From Modestobacter sp. (GTDB lineage: Bacteria > Actinomycetota > Actinomycetes > Mycobacteriales > Geodermatophilaceae): 6,658 nucleotides of DNA. The position numbers and the translations under genes are program-made. The notes below the pieces were generated by a model, which was given only the letters and a program-made list of their open reading frames with translations, did no database searches and had not been told where the DNA came from. Every line of letters starts with the position of its first letter. Position 1 is the first letter of the stretch. The DNA is taken from contig JAOPUQ010000327.1 in NCBI GenBank assembly GCA_025963425.1, positions 1 through 6,658 on the forward strand. Direction: 5' to 3'. Of this stretch, positions 1 through 5,329 are shown piece by piece.

Positions 1-102
1 CGTGGTGGCCGGCCGCTCGGGCAGCTGGGGGGCGGCGACCGGGCGGGCGCGGCGGGTCAGGGTGGACAGGGCACTGCGCGGCGCACGGCGACGGTCGGTC
101 AC
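1..102 (-). CDS. N-terminus of an unidentified protein (runs off the left edge)
   Basis: This reading frame starts with GTG and stays open for all 34 codons to the window edge. A purine-rich GGGAG lies at 109-113, 6 nt before the start, which is a good Shine-Dalgarno match. About 31 of the 34 codons end in G or C, as expected for a real gene in this genome. The visible peptide begins VTDRRRAPRS (Met at the initiator) and is rich in Arg, Pro, Ala and Thr. It has no hydrophobic stretch and no recognisable motif, so it looks like a disordered N-terminal tail; no function can be assigned. It lies 256 nt downstream of the SCO6745-family gene and probably has its own promoter. The alternative is that it is a chance open frame, because GC-rich DNA has many of these. 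Confidence 0.5.
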   Translation of the reverse strand, partial: MTDRRRAPRSALSTLTRRARPVAAPQLPERPATT

Positions 103-296
103 GACGGACTCCCGGGGAACGCGGGGATGGGGAGGTCGAGGAGGTCCCCGCGCACCGCACCCGCCGCGATCAGGCGATGACCGGCGGCGTCAGCGGGAGG
201 GGACCCCGGGACTGTGACTGGGGGGCTCGGTGCGCATCGAACCGGTCACCTCCCGACGTCCCTCGGGCGCGCGTGCAGTGCGGGCCGTCGTCCATG

Positions 297-313
297 GTGA
301 CACGCCGTGTCAC
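297..313. promoter_or_regulatory. 17-bp perfect palindrome, candidate operator
   Basis: The 7-bp arms GTGACAC and GTGTCAC are exact reverse complements separated by 3 bp (GCC). The site lies in the non-coding gap between the SCO6745-family gene and the partial leftward gene at the left edge, about 195 nt upstream of the latter's start. Size and symmetry fit a dimeric repressor of the TetR or GntR kind. A small hairpin ending the SCO6745-family transcript is the alternative, but no T run follows on either strand. The rest of the 103-358 gap shows no credible gene or clear promoter. Confidence 0.35.
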
Positions 314-358
314 GTACGGCACGCCTGGTGGCCCAACGGAGGGGGAACGGCAGGCGGC

Positions 359-1240
359 TCAGCCGGCGGCCAGCACGCCGGCCGGGTAGGCCCCGTTGGC
401 GACCAGCCGGCCGGTGAGCAGGCCGGCCAGCTCGGCGACCCGCTCGGTCCGTTCCGTCCCCAGTGCGGCGAACGGCGCGGCCGACAGCTCGTCGGTCTCC
501 TGCTCCAGCGACGCGCGCAGTTGCTGGCCGGCCTCGGTGAGCGCGCCTTCGGCGACCAGACCCCGGGCGGCGAGCCCGTCGACCGCCGTGGCCCACTCCT
601 CGTCGGACCAGCCGCGCGAGACCTGGGCCATCGGCTGGGTGAAGCCGCGGCCGGTGGCGGTGTGGGTGACCAGTGCCTCGACCCCGGTCAGCCCGTGCCG
701 GAGCAGGCTGGCCACGTGCCCGTCGCCGCGGTGCTCGCGCAGCAGGCTGACCGCGTGCCACAACTGCGGCACCGGCTCCTCGGGCCAGGGCAGGTCGGCG
801 TGCCCGGCGTAGAGCGGGCGGCCCTCCGGGGTGAGTGCGGTGCAGGCCTCGCGCAGCAGCGCGGTCAGCTCGGCCACCTCAGGTGCGGCCGCCGCCTCCT
901 CGCCGCCGAGCAGCCGGGTCAGCGAGGCGCGGGCGGCGGCGGACCGGGCAGCCAGCACCTGCCCGGGGGTGGCCAGCGTCCACGCCCGCGGGAGGTGCCG
1001 GGCGACCAGGGCGGGGGCGAAGTTGTAGAAGGTCGCCGTCACCACGCCCGGGCCGACCGCACCCATCGGGGCGGCCCGGGCGGCGAAGTAGACCATCCGG
1101 CCCGGCCGCAGTCCCGCCGCGACGAGGTGCTCGTCGGTCTCCGGGGCGAAGTAGACGTGGGAGTGCAGCGGCTCCAGGCGCCGGTGGGCCCGGCTGGCCA
1201 GCCGAAGGTCGACGGGGGCAGGACGATCGGCGCGGACCAT
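359..1240 (-). CDS. SCO6745-family protein (winged-helix-like)
   Basis: A 293-residue protein resembling the actinobacterial SCO6745 family, also called SalK-like, whose biochemical role is not established. The family signature near the N-terminus is clear: RRLEPLHSHVYFAPE at residues 20-34, then the YFAARAAPMG...FYNFAP segment at about 51-76, which is where family members keep a conserved AAPLG-like core. A helical segment follows, with LWHAVSLLREHRGDGH at about 160-175. The C-terminal part (about 211-261) reads like a winged helix-turn-helix, with WSDEEWATAV, an AARGLV turn and LTEAGQQLR. No signal peptide or membrane segment is seen. Start choice: the ATG has no convincing Shine-Dalgarno but sits 7 nt after TAGGGT, suggesting a leaderless message. 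It lies 88 nt downstream of the GNAT gene, separated from it by a long inverted repeat, so it is probably transcribed separately. Family assignment is fairly firm; whether it binds DNA is unknown. Confidence 0.87.
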   Translation of the reverse strand: MVRADRPAPVDLRLASRAHRRLEPLHSHVYFAPETDEHLVAAGLRPGRMVYFAARAAPMGAVGPGVVTATFYNFAPALVARHLPRAWTLATPGQVLAARSAAARASLTRLLGGEEAAAAPEVAELTALLREACTALTPEGRPLYAGHADLPWPEEPVPQLWHAVSLLREHRGDGHVASLLRHGLTGVEALVTHTATGRGFTQPMAQVSRGWSDEEWATAVDGLAARGLVAEGALTEAGQQLRASLEQETDELSAAPFAALGTERTERVAELAGLLTGRLVANGAYPAGVLAAG

Positions 1241-1247
1241 GCGCGCG

Positions 1248-1253
1248 ACCCTA
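1248..1253 (-). promoter_or_regulatory. Candidate leaderless -10 element for the SCO6745-family gene
   Basis: TAGGGT matches the TANNNT consensus of actinobacterial -10 elements and lies 7 nt before the ATG. Transcription would therefore start at or next to the initiation codon. No good -35 is seen. The -35 region would fall inside the neighbouring 25-bp inverted repeat, so the repeat could affect this promoter. This rests on position and consensus only. Confidence 0.35.
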
Positions 1254-1264
1254 ACCGCGCTCCC

Positions 1265-1324
1265 GGCATAGGAAGCTTTCCACCCGGTTTCACGGCTGGA
1301 ACCGGGTGGAAAGCTTCCTATGCC
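1265..1324. repeat. Perfect 25-bp inverted repeat with 10-nt loop
   Basis: Arms 1265-1289 and 1300-1324 are exact reverse complements, and the loop is TCACGGCTGG. Each arm holds a smaller near-palindrome, GGAAGCTTTCC on the left and GGAAAGCTTCC on the right. The arms are about 44% A+T, clearly richer than the surrounding DNA. The repeat begins 4 nt beyond the stop codon of the GNAT gene and lies 24 nt ahead of the SCO6745-family start. It would form a very stable RNA hairpin and may terminate the GNAT transcript. No T run follows on either strand, so an operator or a dispersed intergenic repeat is also possible. Confidence 0.9.
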
Positions 1325-1328
1325 TCGG

Positions 1329-2327
1329 TCAGCGGAGGGGCGGGAGCCGGCGGGACCAGGAGACCTGGGTGCGGTGCGTGCTGAACCCGAGGCTCTCGTA
1401 GAGACCGAGCGCGCCGGTGACGTTCTCGCTGTCGACCTCCAGCCCGGCGGTCCGGCAGTCGTGCGCGGCGGCGACGTGCAGCGCCTCGATGATCACGGCC
1501 TTGGACAGTCCGCGGCCCCGGGCGGCGGGGACGACACCGATCTGCCCGAAGTAGCTCTCCCGGGACCCGGTGGCCTCGGCGGTCGCCTCGGACACGTAGG
1601 ACAGCGCGTACCCCAGGACGGCGCCGTCGGAGACCGCGAGCACCGAGAGGTCGGGGCGGAAGGACCGCTGGCCGGTGAACATGACCTGCCAGGAGGCGAC
1701 GTCGCGCGCGCTGGAGCCGTAGTGCTGGGTGAACGCGGCGTTGTGGGCCAGGCGGACGTCCTCGTCCCGATCCCAGCCGAAGGGCACCAGGTCGACACCC
1801 TCGAGGCGGCGCCGCGGGGGCAGGTCGGTGAGCGGGCGCTCCATGTGGAAGAACCACCGGACCTGTTCCAGCCCGGCCCGGCGCAGTAGCGCCTCCAGCG
1901 AGGGCATCGAGGTGTAGACCGTCGCCGTCAGCCGGGCCGGCGCCTCCGGGTTCCGCTCCGCGTGCAGCTGCGTGCCCCGCTCCAGCTGCCAGTCCAGCAG
2001 CGCGCGGCCGATGCCGCGCCCCCGCCGGTCCGGGTGCACCCGCCCCTCCAGGTGCACGCCGTAGGCGTCCCGGAACGTGGGCGGGGCGATGGTGGTGGCG
2101 TAGCCGACCAGCTGCCCGTCCGCGGTCAGCACGACCCGGGTGTCGCGCTCCAGGTCGGCCAGGTCGTTGATCCACCGGCCGGTGAGGTCCTCCGGGCTCT
2201 CGTGCAGCCCGGTGTCGTCGACGGCCTCCGCCGCGGTGAGCAGCTGGGCGAGGACGACGACGTCGTCCGGGCGCATCGGGCGGGCGGAGAGACCGGCGGG
2301 CAGTTGCAGGGGGAGGACGTCGGGCAC
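1329..2327 (-). CDS. Tandem GNAT-family N-acetyltransferase
   Basis: A 332-residue protein made of two Gcn5-related acetyltransferase domains. The first acetyl-CoA binding motif is VHPDRRGRGIGRAL at residues 97-110. The second is VVPAARGRGLSKAVI at about 265-279, followed by SENVTGALGLYESLGF at 300-315, the usual GNAT motif B end. Both pyrophosphate loops (RGRG plus following residues) look intact, so both halves could bind acetyl-CoA. The architecture and length recall mycothiol synthase (MshD), but nothing in the sequence proves that substrate and mshD is usually found elsewhere. The enzyme should be cytosolic. The start is GTG with no good Shine-Dalgarno; TAACCT lies 8 nt upstream, which suits a leaderless message. 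An internal ATG at residue 18 is possible, but it would trim the lead into the first beta strand. The stop lies 4 nt before the long inverted repeat. Substrate unknown. Confidence 0.9.
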   Translation of the reverse strand: MPDVLPLQLPAGLSARPMRPDDVVVLAQLLTAAEAVDDTGLHESPEDLTGRWINDLADLERDTRVVLTADGQLVGYATTIAPPTFRDAYGVHLEGRVHPDRRGRGIGRALLDWQLERGTQLHAERNPEAPARLTATVYTSMPSLEALLRRAGLEQVRWFFHMERPLTDLPPRRRLEGVDLVPFGWDRDEDVRLAHNAAFTQHYGSSARDVASWQVMFTGQRSFRPDLSVLAVSDGAVLGYALSYVSEATAEATGSRESYFGQIGVVPAARGRGLSKAVIIEALHVAAAHDCRTAGLEVDSENVTGALGLYESLGFSTHRTQVSWSRRLPPLR

Positions 2328-2335
2328 GGGGTTCG

Positions 2336-2341
2336 AGGTTA
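2336..2341 (-). promoter_or_regulatory. Candidate leaderless -10 element for the GNAT gene
   Basis: TAACCT fits TANNNT and ends 8 nt before the GTG start. The same hexamer stands before smpB. No recognisable -35 is seen. The 9-bp inverted repeat at 2342-2385 begins immediately upstream and would overlap the polymerase binding region. Confidence 0.3.
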
Positions 2342-2385
2342 GGCGGTCGGCTCGGCCGGAGCCGCACTGGACGTCCCCGACCGCC
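2342..2385. repeat. Inverted repeat in the divergent intergenic region
   Basis: GGCGGTCGG at 2342-2350 and CCGACCGCC at 2377-2385 are exact reverse complements 26 bp apart. A second, overlapping 6-bp stem joins CGGCTC (2348-2353) to GAGCCG (2359-2364) with a 5-nt loop. They lie just upstream of the GNAT start, in the 186-nt gap between the divergent GNAT and GYD genes. GC-rich DNA produces such stems easily, so a regulatory role is only a possibility. Confidence 0.4.
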
Positions 2386-2439
2386 CGTCACCGGCTCCCG
2401 CCGCCCCGTCGCCGACGCACGGACACCCGGAGCGGCGGG

Positions 2440-2451
2440 AACGACGTCGTT
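2440..2451. promoter_or_regulatory. 12-bp perfect palindrome upstream of the GYD gene
   Basis: AACGACGTCGTT is a perfect palindrome centred about 68 nt before the GYD-protein start, within the divergent gap. A ten-base palindrome, GCGGCGCCGC, follows at 2453-2462. It could be an operator for the rightward gene, the GNAT gene or both. No regulator gene is adjacent. Confidence 0.25.
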
Positions 2452-2501
2452 GCGGCGCCGCCCGCGGTGCCGGGAACATCACCGGGGCACGGGGGCCGGT
2501 G

Positions 2502-2509
2502 AGGGGAGG
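2502..2509 (+). promoter_or_regulatory. Strong Shine-Dalgarno deciding the GYD start
   Basis: AGGGGAGG ends 4 nt before the GTG at 2514. It favours this start over the in-frame GTG at 2499, which would put the ribosome site inside the coding sequence. Confidence 0.8.
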
Positions 2510-2513
2510 CCGC

Positions 2514-2840
2514 GTGCCTCGTTACATGTTCATCGTCAACTACGCGCCCCAGGGGGCGAAGGCCCTCATGGACTCGGGTGGTTCCGCGCGGCGGACCGCG
2601 GTCGAGAAGACCGCTTCGAGCCTGGGCGGGAAGCTGCAGACCTTCGACTTCGCCCTCGGCGCGGACGACGTGTACACGATCCTGGAACTGCCCGACGAAC
2701 GTGCCGCCGCAGCCCTGGCCCTCACCGTGAGCGGTACCGGTATGGCGCACGTGCGCACCGTCGTCCTGCTGAGCCCCGAGGACCTCGACGCGACGGCCCA
2801 GTTGCGGCCGGACTACACCCCGCCCGGCAGCAGCCGCTGA
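2514..2840 (+). CDS. GYD domain-containing protein
   Basis: A 108-residue cytosolic protein, the only rightward gene in the window. It matches the small GYD family (a dimeric alpha/beta-barrel-like fold) along its whole length. The visible features are the N-terminal strand PRYMFIVNYAPQGAKALM (residues 2-19), then GGSARRTAVEKTASSLGGKL at 22-41. Next is the strand pair FDFALGADDVYTILELPD at 44-61, where the family's Gly-x-x-Asp-x-Tyr pattern occurs. The strand VRTVVLLSPED follows at about 80-90, and the YTPPG tail closes the protein. The function of the family is not established. A GTG start with a strong AGGGGAGG upstream gives the usual family length. It is divergent from the GNAT gene across a 186-nt gap and convergent with the amidohydrolase, with only 18 nt between the stops. 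Confidence 0.9.
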   Translation: MPRYMFIVNYAPQGAKALMDSGGSARRTAVEKTASSLGGKLQTFDFALGADDVYTILELPDERAAAALALTVSGTGMAHVRTVVLLSPEDLDATAQLRPDYTPPGSSR

Positions 2841-2846
2841 GCCCGG

Positions 2847-2879
2847 CCGGCCGGCGGCCTACCGCAGGCCGCCGGCCGG
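2847..2879. terminator. GC-rich hairpin at a convergent junction, probable bidirectional terminator
   Basis: Arms 2847-2860 and 2866-2879 are perfect 14-bp reverse complements with the 5-nt loop ACCGC. The hairpin begins 6 nt after the stop of the GYD gene. It contains the stop codon and last codons of the amidohydrolase read from the other strand. There is no T run, which is common for GC-rich actinobacterial terminators. Part of the symmetry is forced by coding for Pro-Ala-Gly-Gly, but the exact pairing at the gene boundary supports a termination role. Confidence 0.6.
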
Positions 2880-3776
2880 GTCGACATCGAACAGCCGCGC
2901 CCCGTTGTGCCACAGCACCGCCCGCAGCCAGTCGTCGCCCAGCCCGAGCCGGGACAGAGCGGCCAGCTGGTGGGCGTAGGAGTAGGGGATCGCCGGGAAG
3001 TCGCTGCCGAGCACGACCTTGTCCCGCAGCCGCCCCAGCCGGGGCAGCAGCGACCGGTCGAAGGGCATCAGCCGCTCGGTGAAGTCGGTGGCGAACATGG
3101 TGGTGTCCAGGTGCACCCGCTCGTACCGCTCGGCCAGCTCGAGGAAGGCGGCGTACTCGGGCATGCCGAGGTGGGCGATCACCAACTGCAGCCCTGGAAA
3201 GCGCTCCAGCAGCCCGCCCATCGGGGCCGGCCCGGTGTGCCGCCCGACCAGCGGCCCGGAGCCGCAGTGGATCACCACCGGGGTGCCGGTCTGCTCAAGC
3301 CGCGTCCACACCGGGGTCAGCAGCGGGTCACGGGGGTCGAAGCCACCCACCTGCACGTGCACCTTGAACACCCGGGCGCCGGCGTCGAGGGCCTCGGCGA
3401 CGTAGGCCGGCGCCTCCGGCTCGGGGTAGAACGTGGCCGACTGCAGCACCTGCGGGTACTCGCGGGCGAACTCCGCCGACCAGTCGTTGAGCCACGAGGC
3501 CATGCCGGCCTTGTGCGGGTAGGGCAGCGTCGGGAAGGCGCGGACGCCGAGCCCGGCCAGCAAGGTGAGCCGCTCGTCGACCGGCAGCGGGTACCGGATC
3601 GGCCACGGCGCGCCGTAGTGCCGCTCCGCGTCGGCGAAGTACCGCCACACCTTGGCCTGGACCCGCTCGGGCAGGAAGTGCACGTGCACGTCGACGAGAC
3701 CGGGCAGGCCCAGCTCGCGCCAGAAGCGTGGGACGTCGGCGTCGTCGGCCGGCGGCGAGACTCCGGTCGCGCTCAT
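2859..3776 (-). CDS. Amidohydrolase_2 family metal-dependent hydrolase
   Basis: A 305-residue TIM-barrel hydrolase of the amidohydrolase superfamily, in the group that includes ACMSD-type decarboxylases and 2-pyrone-4,6-dicarboxylate lactonase-like enzymes. All expected metal-site elements are visible: DVHVHF (His31, His33) after the first strand, His170 in VVIHCGSG, His202 in VIAHLGMPE, and Asp259 in LGSDFP. Lys138 in VFKVHVQ sits where some superfamily members carry a bridging lysine. The sequence does not show whether it acts on C-N, C-O or C-C bonds. No signal peptide; cytosolic. The ATG lies 11 nt after the oxidoreductase stop with only a weak Shine-Dalgarno, suggesting coupled translation. 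The frame is open further upstream inside the oxidoreductase gene, but that part is a shadow. Pairing with an oxidoreductase hints at catabolism of a small organic compound; this is inference. Confidence 0.93.
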   Translation of the reverse strand: MSATGVSPPADDADVPRFWRELGLPGLVDVHVHFLPERVQAKVWRYFADAERHYGAPWPIRYPLPVDERLTLLAGLGVRAFPTLPYPHKAGMASWLNDWSAEFAREYPQVLQSATFYPEPEAPAYVAEALDAGARVFKVHVQVGGFDPRDPLLTPVWTRLEQTGTPVVIHCGSGPLVGRHTGPAPMGGLLERFPGLQLVIAHLGMPEYAAFLELAERYERVHLDTTMFATDFTERLMPFDRSLLPRLGRLRDKVVLGSDFPAIPYSYAHQLAALSRLGLGDDWLRAVLWHNGARLFDVDPAGGLR

Positions 3777-3787
3777 CGACCGGGCGC

Positions 3788-4726
3788 CTACTGCGCCTGG
3801 GGGGATGACACGGTGACGACGACCTTGCCGCGCACGTGGCCGCCGGCGAGCAGCTCGTGGGCGTCGGCGACGTGGTCGAGGTCGAAGGCCCGCGCGATCG
3901 GCACCCGCAGCTGGCCGGCGTCGGCCATCCGGGCCAGCTCCTCCAGGTCGTGGGTGTCGGGGCGGACGAAGACGTAGCGCCCGCCCAGCTCCAGCACGCC
4001 GGGGTCGACCACGCTGGCGATCCGCGCGGGGTCGCGGACCTGGTTCGGCGCGTCGGCCAGGGTGTCGCCGCCGACCAGGTCGAGGACGGCGTCCACCGGC
4101 TCGGGCAGCTGCCCGCTGATCGGCCCGGCGGCGTAGTCGAGGACCTCGGCGACCCCGGCGTCGCGCAGGAAGCCGTGGTTCTTCGGGCTGGCGGTGCCGA
4201 TGACGTGCGCGCCGAGCGCGACCGCGATCTGGACGGCGAAGAAGCCCACTCCCCCGGCGGCCCGGTGCACCAGCACCCGGTCGCCCTCGCCGATGTCCAG
4301 GGCCTCGGTGAGCGCCTGGTAGGCCGTCAGCCCGGCCAGCGGCAGCGCACCGGCCTCGGCGAAGCCCAGGGACTCGGGCTTGCGGGCCAGGCAGCGCTGC
4401 GGGGCCGGCACGAACTCCGCCGTCGTCCCCCACTGCACGTCGTCCCGGCGCACGTAGCCGAACACCTCGTCGCCGGGGGCGAACGCGGTGACCGCGGGCC
4501 CGGCGGCCTCGACGACGCCGGAGACGTCCCAGCCCGGGATGATCGGGAAGTGGTGCGGGAAGGCGCCGGCCAGATGGCCGCCACGGATGCCGAGGTCCAC
4601 CGGGTTCACCCCGGCGGCACGCACCCGGACCAGCACGGTGTCCGGGCCGACGGGCGGCATGGCCAGGTCGTCGCGGACCCGCAGGACGCCGGCGTCGCCG
4701 AACTCGTCGTAGGCAGCACCGCGCAT
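3788..4726 (-). CDS. NADP-dependent quinone-oxidoreductase-like MDR protein
   Basis: A 312-residue member of the medium-chain dehydrogenase/reductase superfamily, quinone oxidoreductase branch, which reduces quinones or activated alkenes and carbonyls with NAD(P)H. The GroES-like N-terminal domain is clear: VRAAGVNPVDLGIRGG at residues 35-50, PGWDVSGVVEAAG at 64-76 and FAPGDEVFGY at 82-91. The Rossmann part starts with LPLAGLTAYQAL (128-139) and carries the nucleotide loop HRAAGGVGFFAVQIA at 154-168. In this loop Arg155 stands where relatives usually have Gly or a small residue. The AAGGVG core is intact. The C-terminal end DHVADAHELLAGGHVRGKVVV (284-304) is the usual family tail. The zinc-binding cysteine set is absent, as expected for this branch. 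Its ATG is 5 nt after the smpB stop and lacks a clear Shine-Dalgarno of its own, so it is probably translated by ribosomes finishing smpB. Substrate unknown. Confidence 0.94.
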   Translation of the reverse strand: MRGAAYDEFGDAGVLRVRDDLAMPPVGPDTVLVRVRAAGVNPVDLGIRGGHLAGAFPHHFPIIPGWDVSGVVEAAGPAVTAFAPGDEVFGYVRRDDVQWGTTAEFVPAPQRCLARKPESLGFAEAGALPLAGLTAYQALTEALDIGEGDRVLVHRAAGGVGFFAVQIAVALGAHVIGTASPKNHGFLRDAGVAEVLDYAAGPISGQLPEPVDAVLDLVGGDTLADAPNQVRDPARIASVVDPGVLELGGRYVFVRPDTHDLEELARMADAGQLRVPIARAFDLDHVADAHELLAGGHVRGKVVVTVSSPQAQ

Positions 4727-4731
4727 GGAGT

Positions 4732-5208
4732 TCAGCGTCGTCCCTTCACGTAGCGGCCGAAGGCCCGTTCCATCTCCCGGCGCGAGTCGCGCTCGGCGAG
4801 GTCCTGCCGCTTGTCGTAGGACTTCTTGCCCTTGGCCAGCGCGAGGGTGGCCTTGACCTTGCCGTCCTTGAAGTACAGGTCCAGCGGGACGAGCGTCAGC
4901 CCGCCCTCCTTGGTCTTGCCGATCAGCTTCTCGATCTCCGACCGGTGCATGAGGATCTTGCGCTTGCGACGCGGGGCGTGGTTGGTCCAGGTGCCCTCGG
5001 TGTACTCCGGGATGTGCACGTGCTGCAGCCACACCTCGCCGTCGTCGACGGTGGCGAAGCCGTCGACCAGCGAGGCACGGCCGGCCCGCAGGCTCTTCAC
5101 CTCGGTGCCGGTGAGCACCAGGCCCACCTCGTAGGTGTCGAGGATCGAGTAGTCGTGCCGCGCCTTCTTGTTCTGGGCGATGAGCTTGCGCCCGGTCTCA
5201 CGCGGCAT
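4732..5208 (-). CDS. smpB: SsrA-binding protein SmpB
   Basis: A 158-residue protein of the usual SmpB length. SmpB binds the tRNA-like domain of tmRNA and brings it to stalled ribosomes in trans-translation. Hallmarks: the N-terminal basic segment with KKARHDYSILDTYEVGLVLT (14-33), GTEVKSLRAGRASLVDGFA (34-52), the beta-barrel part LQHVHIPEY (61-69), the basic segment HAPRRKRKILMHRSEIEKL (77-95), and YFKDGKVKATLALAKGKKSYDKR at 112-134. The lysine- and arginine-rich tail ends at residue 158 and would enter the mRNA channel. The start has no typical Shine-Dalgarno beyond a G run, but TAACCT lies 6 nt ahead, the ideal place for a leaderless -10. A hairpin separates it from ftsX, so it likely has its own promoter. 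The tmRNA gene ssrA is not in this window. Confidence 0.99.
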   Translation of the reverse strand: MPRETGRKLIAQNKKARHDYSILDTYEVGLVLTGTEVKSLRAGRASLVDGFATVDDGEVWLQHVHIPEYTEGTWTNHAPRRKRKILMHRSEIEKLIGKTKEGGLTLVPLDLYFKDGKVKATLALAKGKKSYDKRQDLAERDSRREMERAFGRYVKGRR

Positions 5209-5214
5209 GCCCCC

Positions 5215-5220
5215 AGGTTA
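5215..5220 (-). promoter_or_regulatory. Candidate leaderless -10 element for smpB
   Basis: TAACCT fits TANNNT and ends exactly 6 nt before the ATG, so transcription would start at the A of the start codon. It lies downstream of the ftsX hairpin, as a promoter restarting transcription should. The -35 region shows nothing close to TTGACA. Confidence 0.45.
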
Positions 5221-5251
5221 CCGGCCGGTCGCCACACCCTGCTCCCGAGAA

Positions 5252-5311
5252 ACGATCATGGCGCCGCGACCACGTCCGGAGGGGCCGGCGCGGTCGCGAC
5301 GCCATGATCGT
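5252..5311 (-). terminator. Probable intrinsic terminator after ftsX
   Basis: Arms 5252-5271 and 5292-5311 pair over 20 positions with a single C-A mismatch (5264 with 5299). The 20-nt middle can pair a few more bases. The stem begins 18 nt after the ftsX stop. On the minus strand it is followed by TTCTC, and with the last stem base this gives a TTT run. That is a weak but recognisable U tract, so the hairpin is best read as ending the ftsE-ftsX transcript before smpB. It may also be a copy of a dispersed intergenic repeat. Confidence 0.65.
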
Positions 5312-5329
5312 CGCGGGGTGGGGCGGGGA

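Noticed and set aside
2..217. Rightward 71-codon open frame at the left edge
   Set aside because: Arg/Gly-rich translation with no ribosome site. The minus strand offers a frame with a proper Shine-Dalgarno and coding-like third positions.
230..1384. Long rightward open frame of 384 codons
   Set aside because: It lies antisense to the SCO6745-family gene, has low-complexity Gly/Arg/Gln-rich translation, and is the normal antisense shadow of GC-rich coding DNA.
2499..2513. Earlier in-frame GTG for the GYD protein
   Set aside because: It would place the strong Shine-Dalgarno inside the coding region and add residues not typical of the family.
2907..3977. Rightward open frame of 356 codons opposite the amidohydrolase
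   Set aside because: The opposite strand encodes a protein with complete metal-binding motifs. The rightward translation is rich in Gln, Gly, Arg and Val with no domain.
3777..4433. N-terminal extension of the amidohydrolase frame into the oxidoreductase gene
   Set aside because: The extra translation is Arg/Gly/Ala-rich and overlaps a convincing gene in another frame. Starting at the ATG at 3776 gives the normal family length.
3836..4753. Rightward open frame opposite the oxidoreductase
   Set aside because: Antisense shadow of a clear MDR protein; no motif or ribosome site.
5209..5329. A tmRNA (ssrA) or other RNA gene next to smpB
   Set aside because: The gap is only 121 nt and is filled by the hairpin and the smpB promoter region. 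No tRNA-like ends or tag reading frame are visible.
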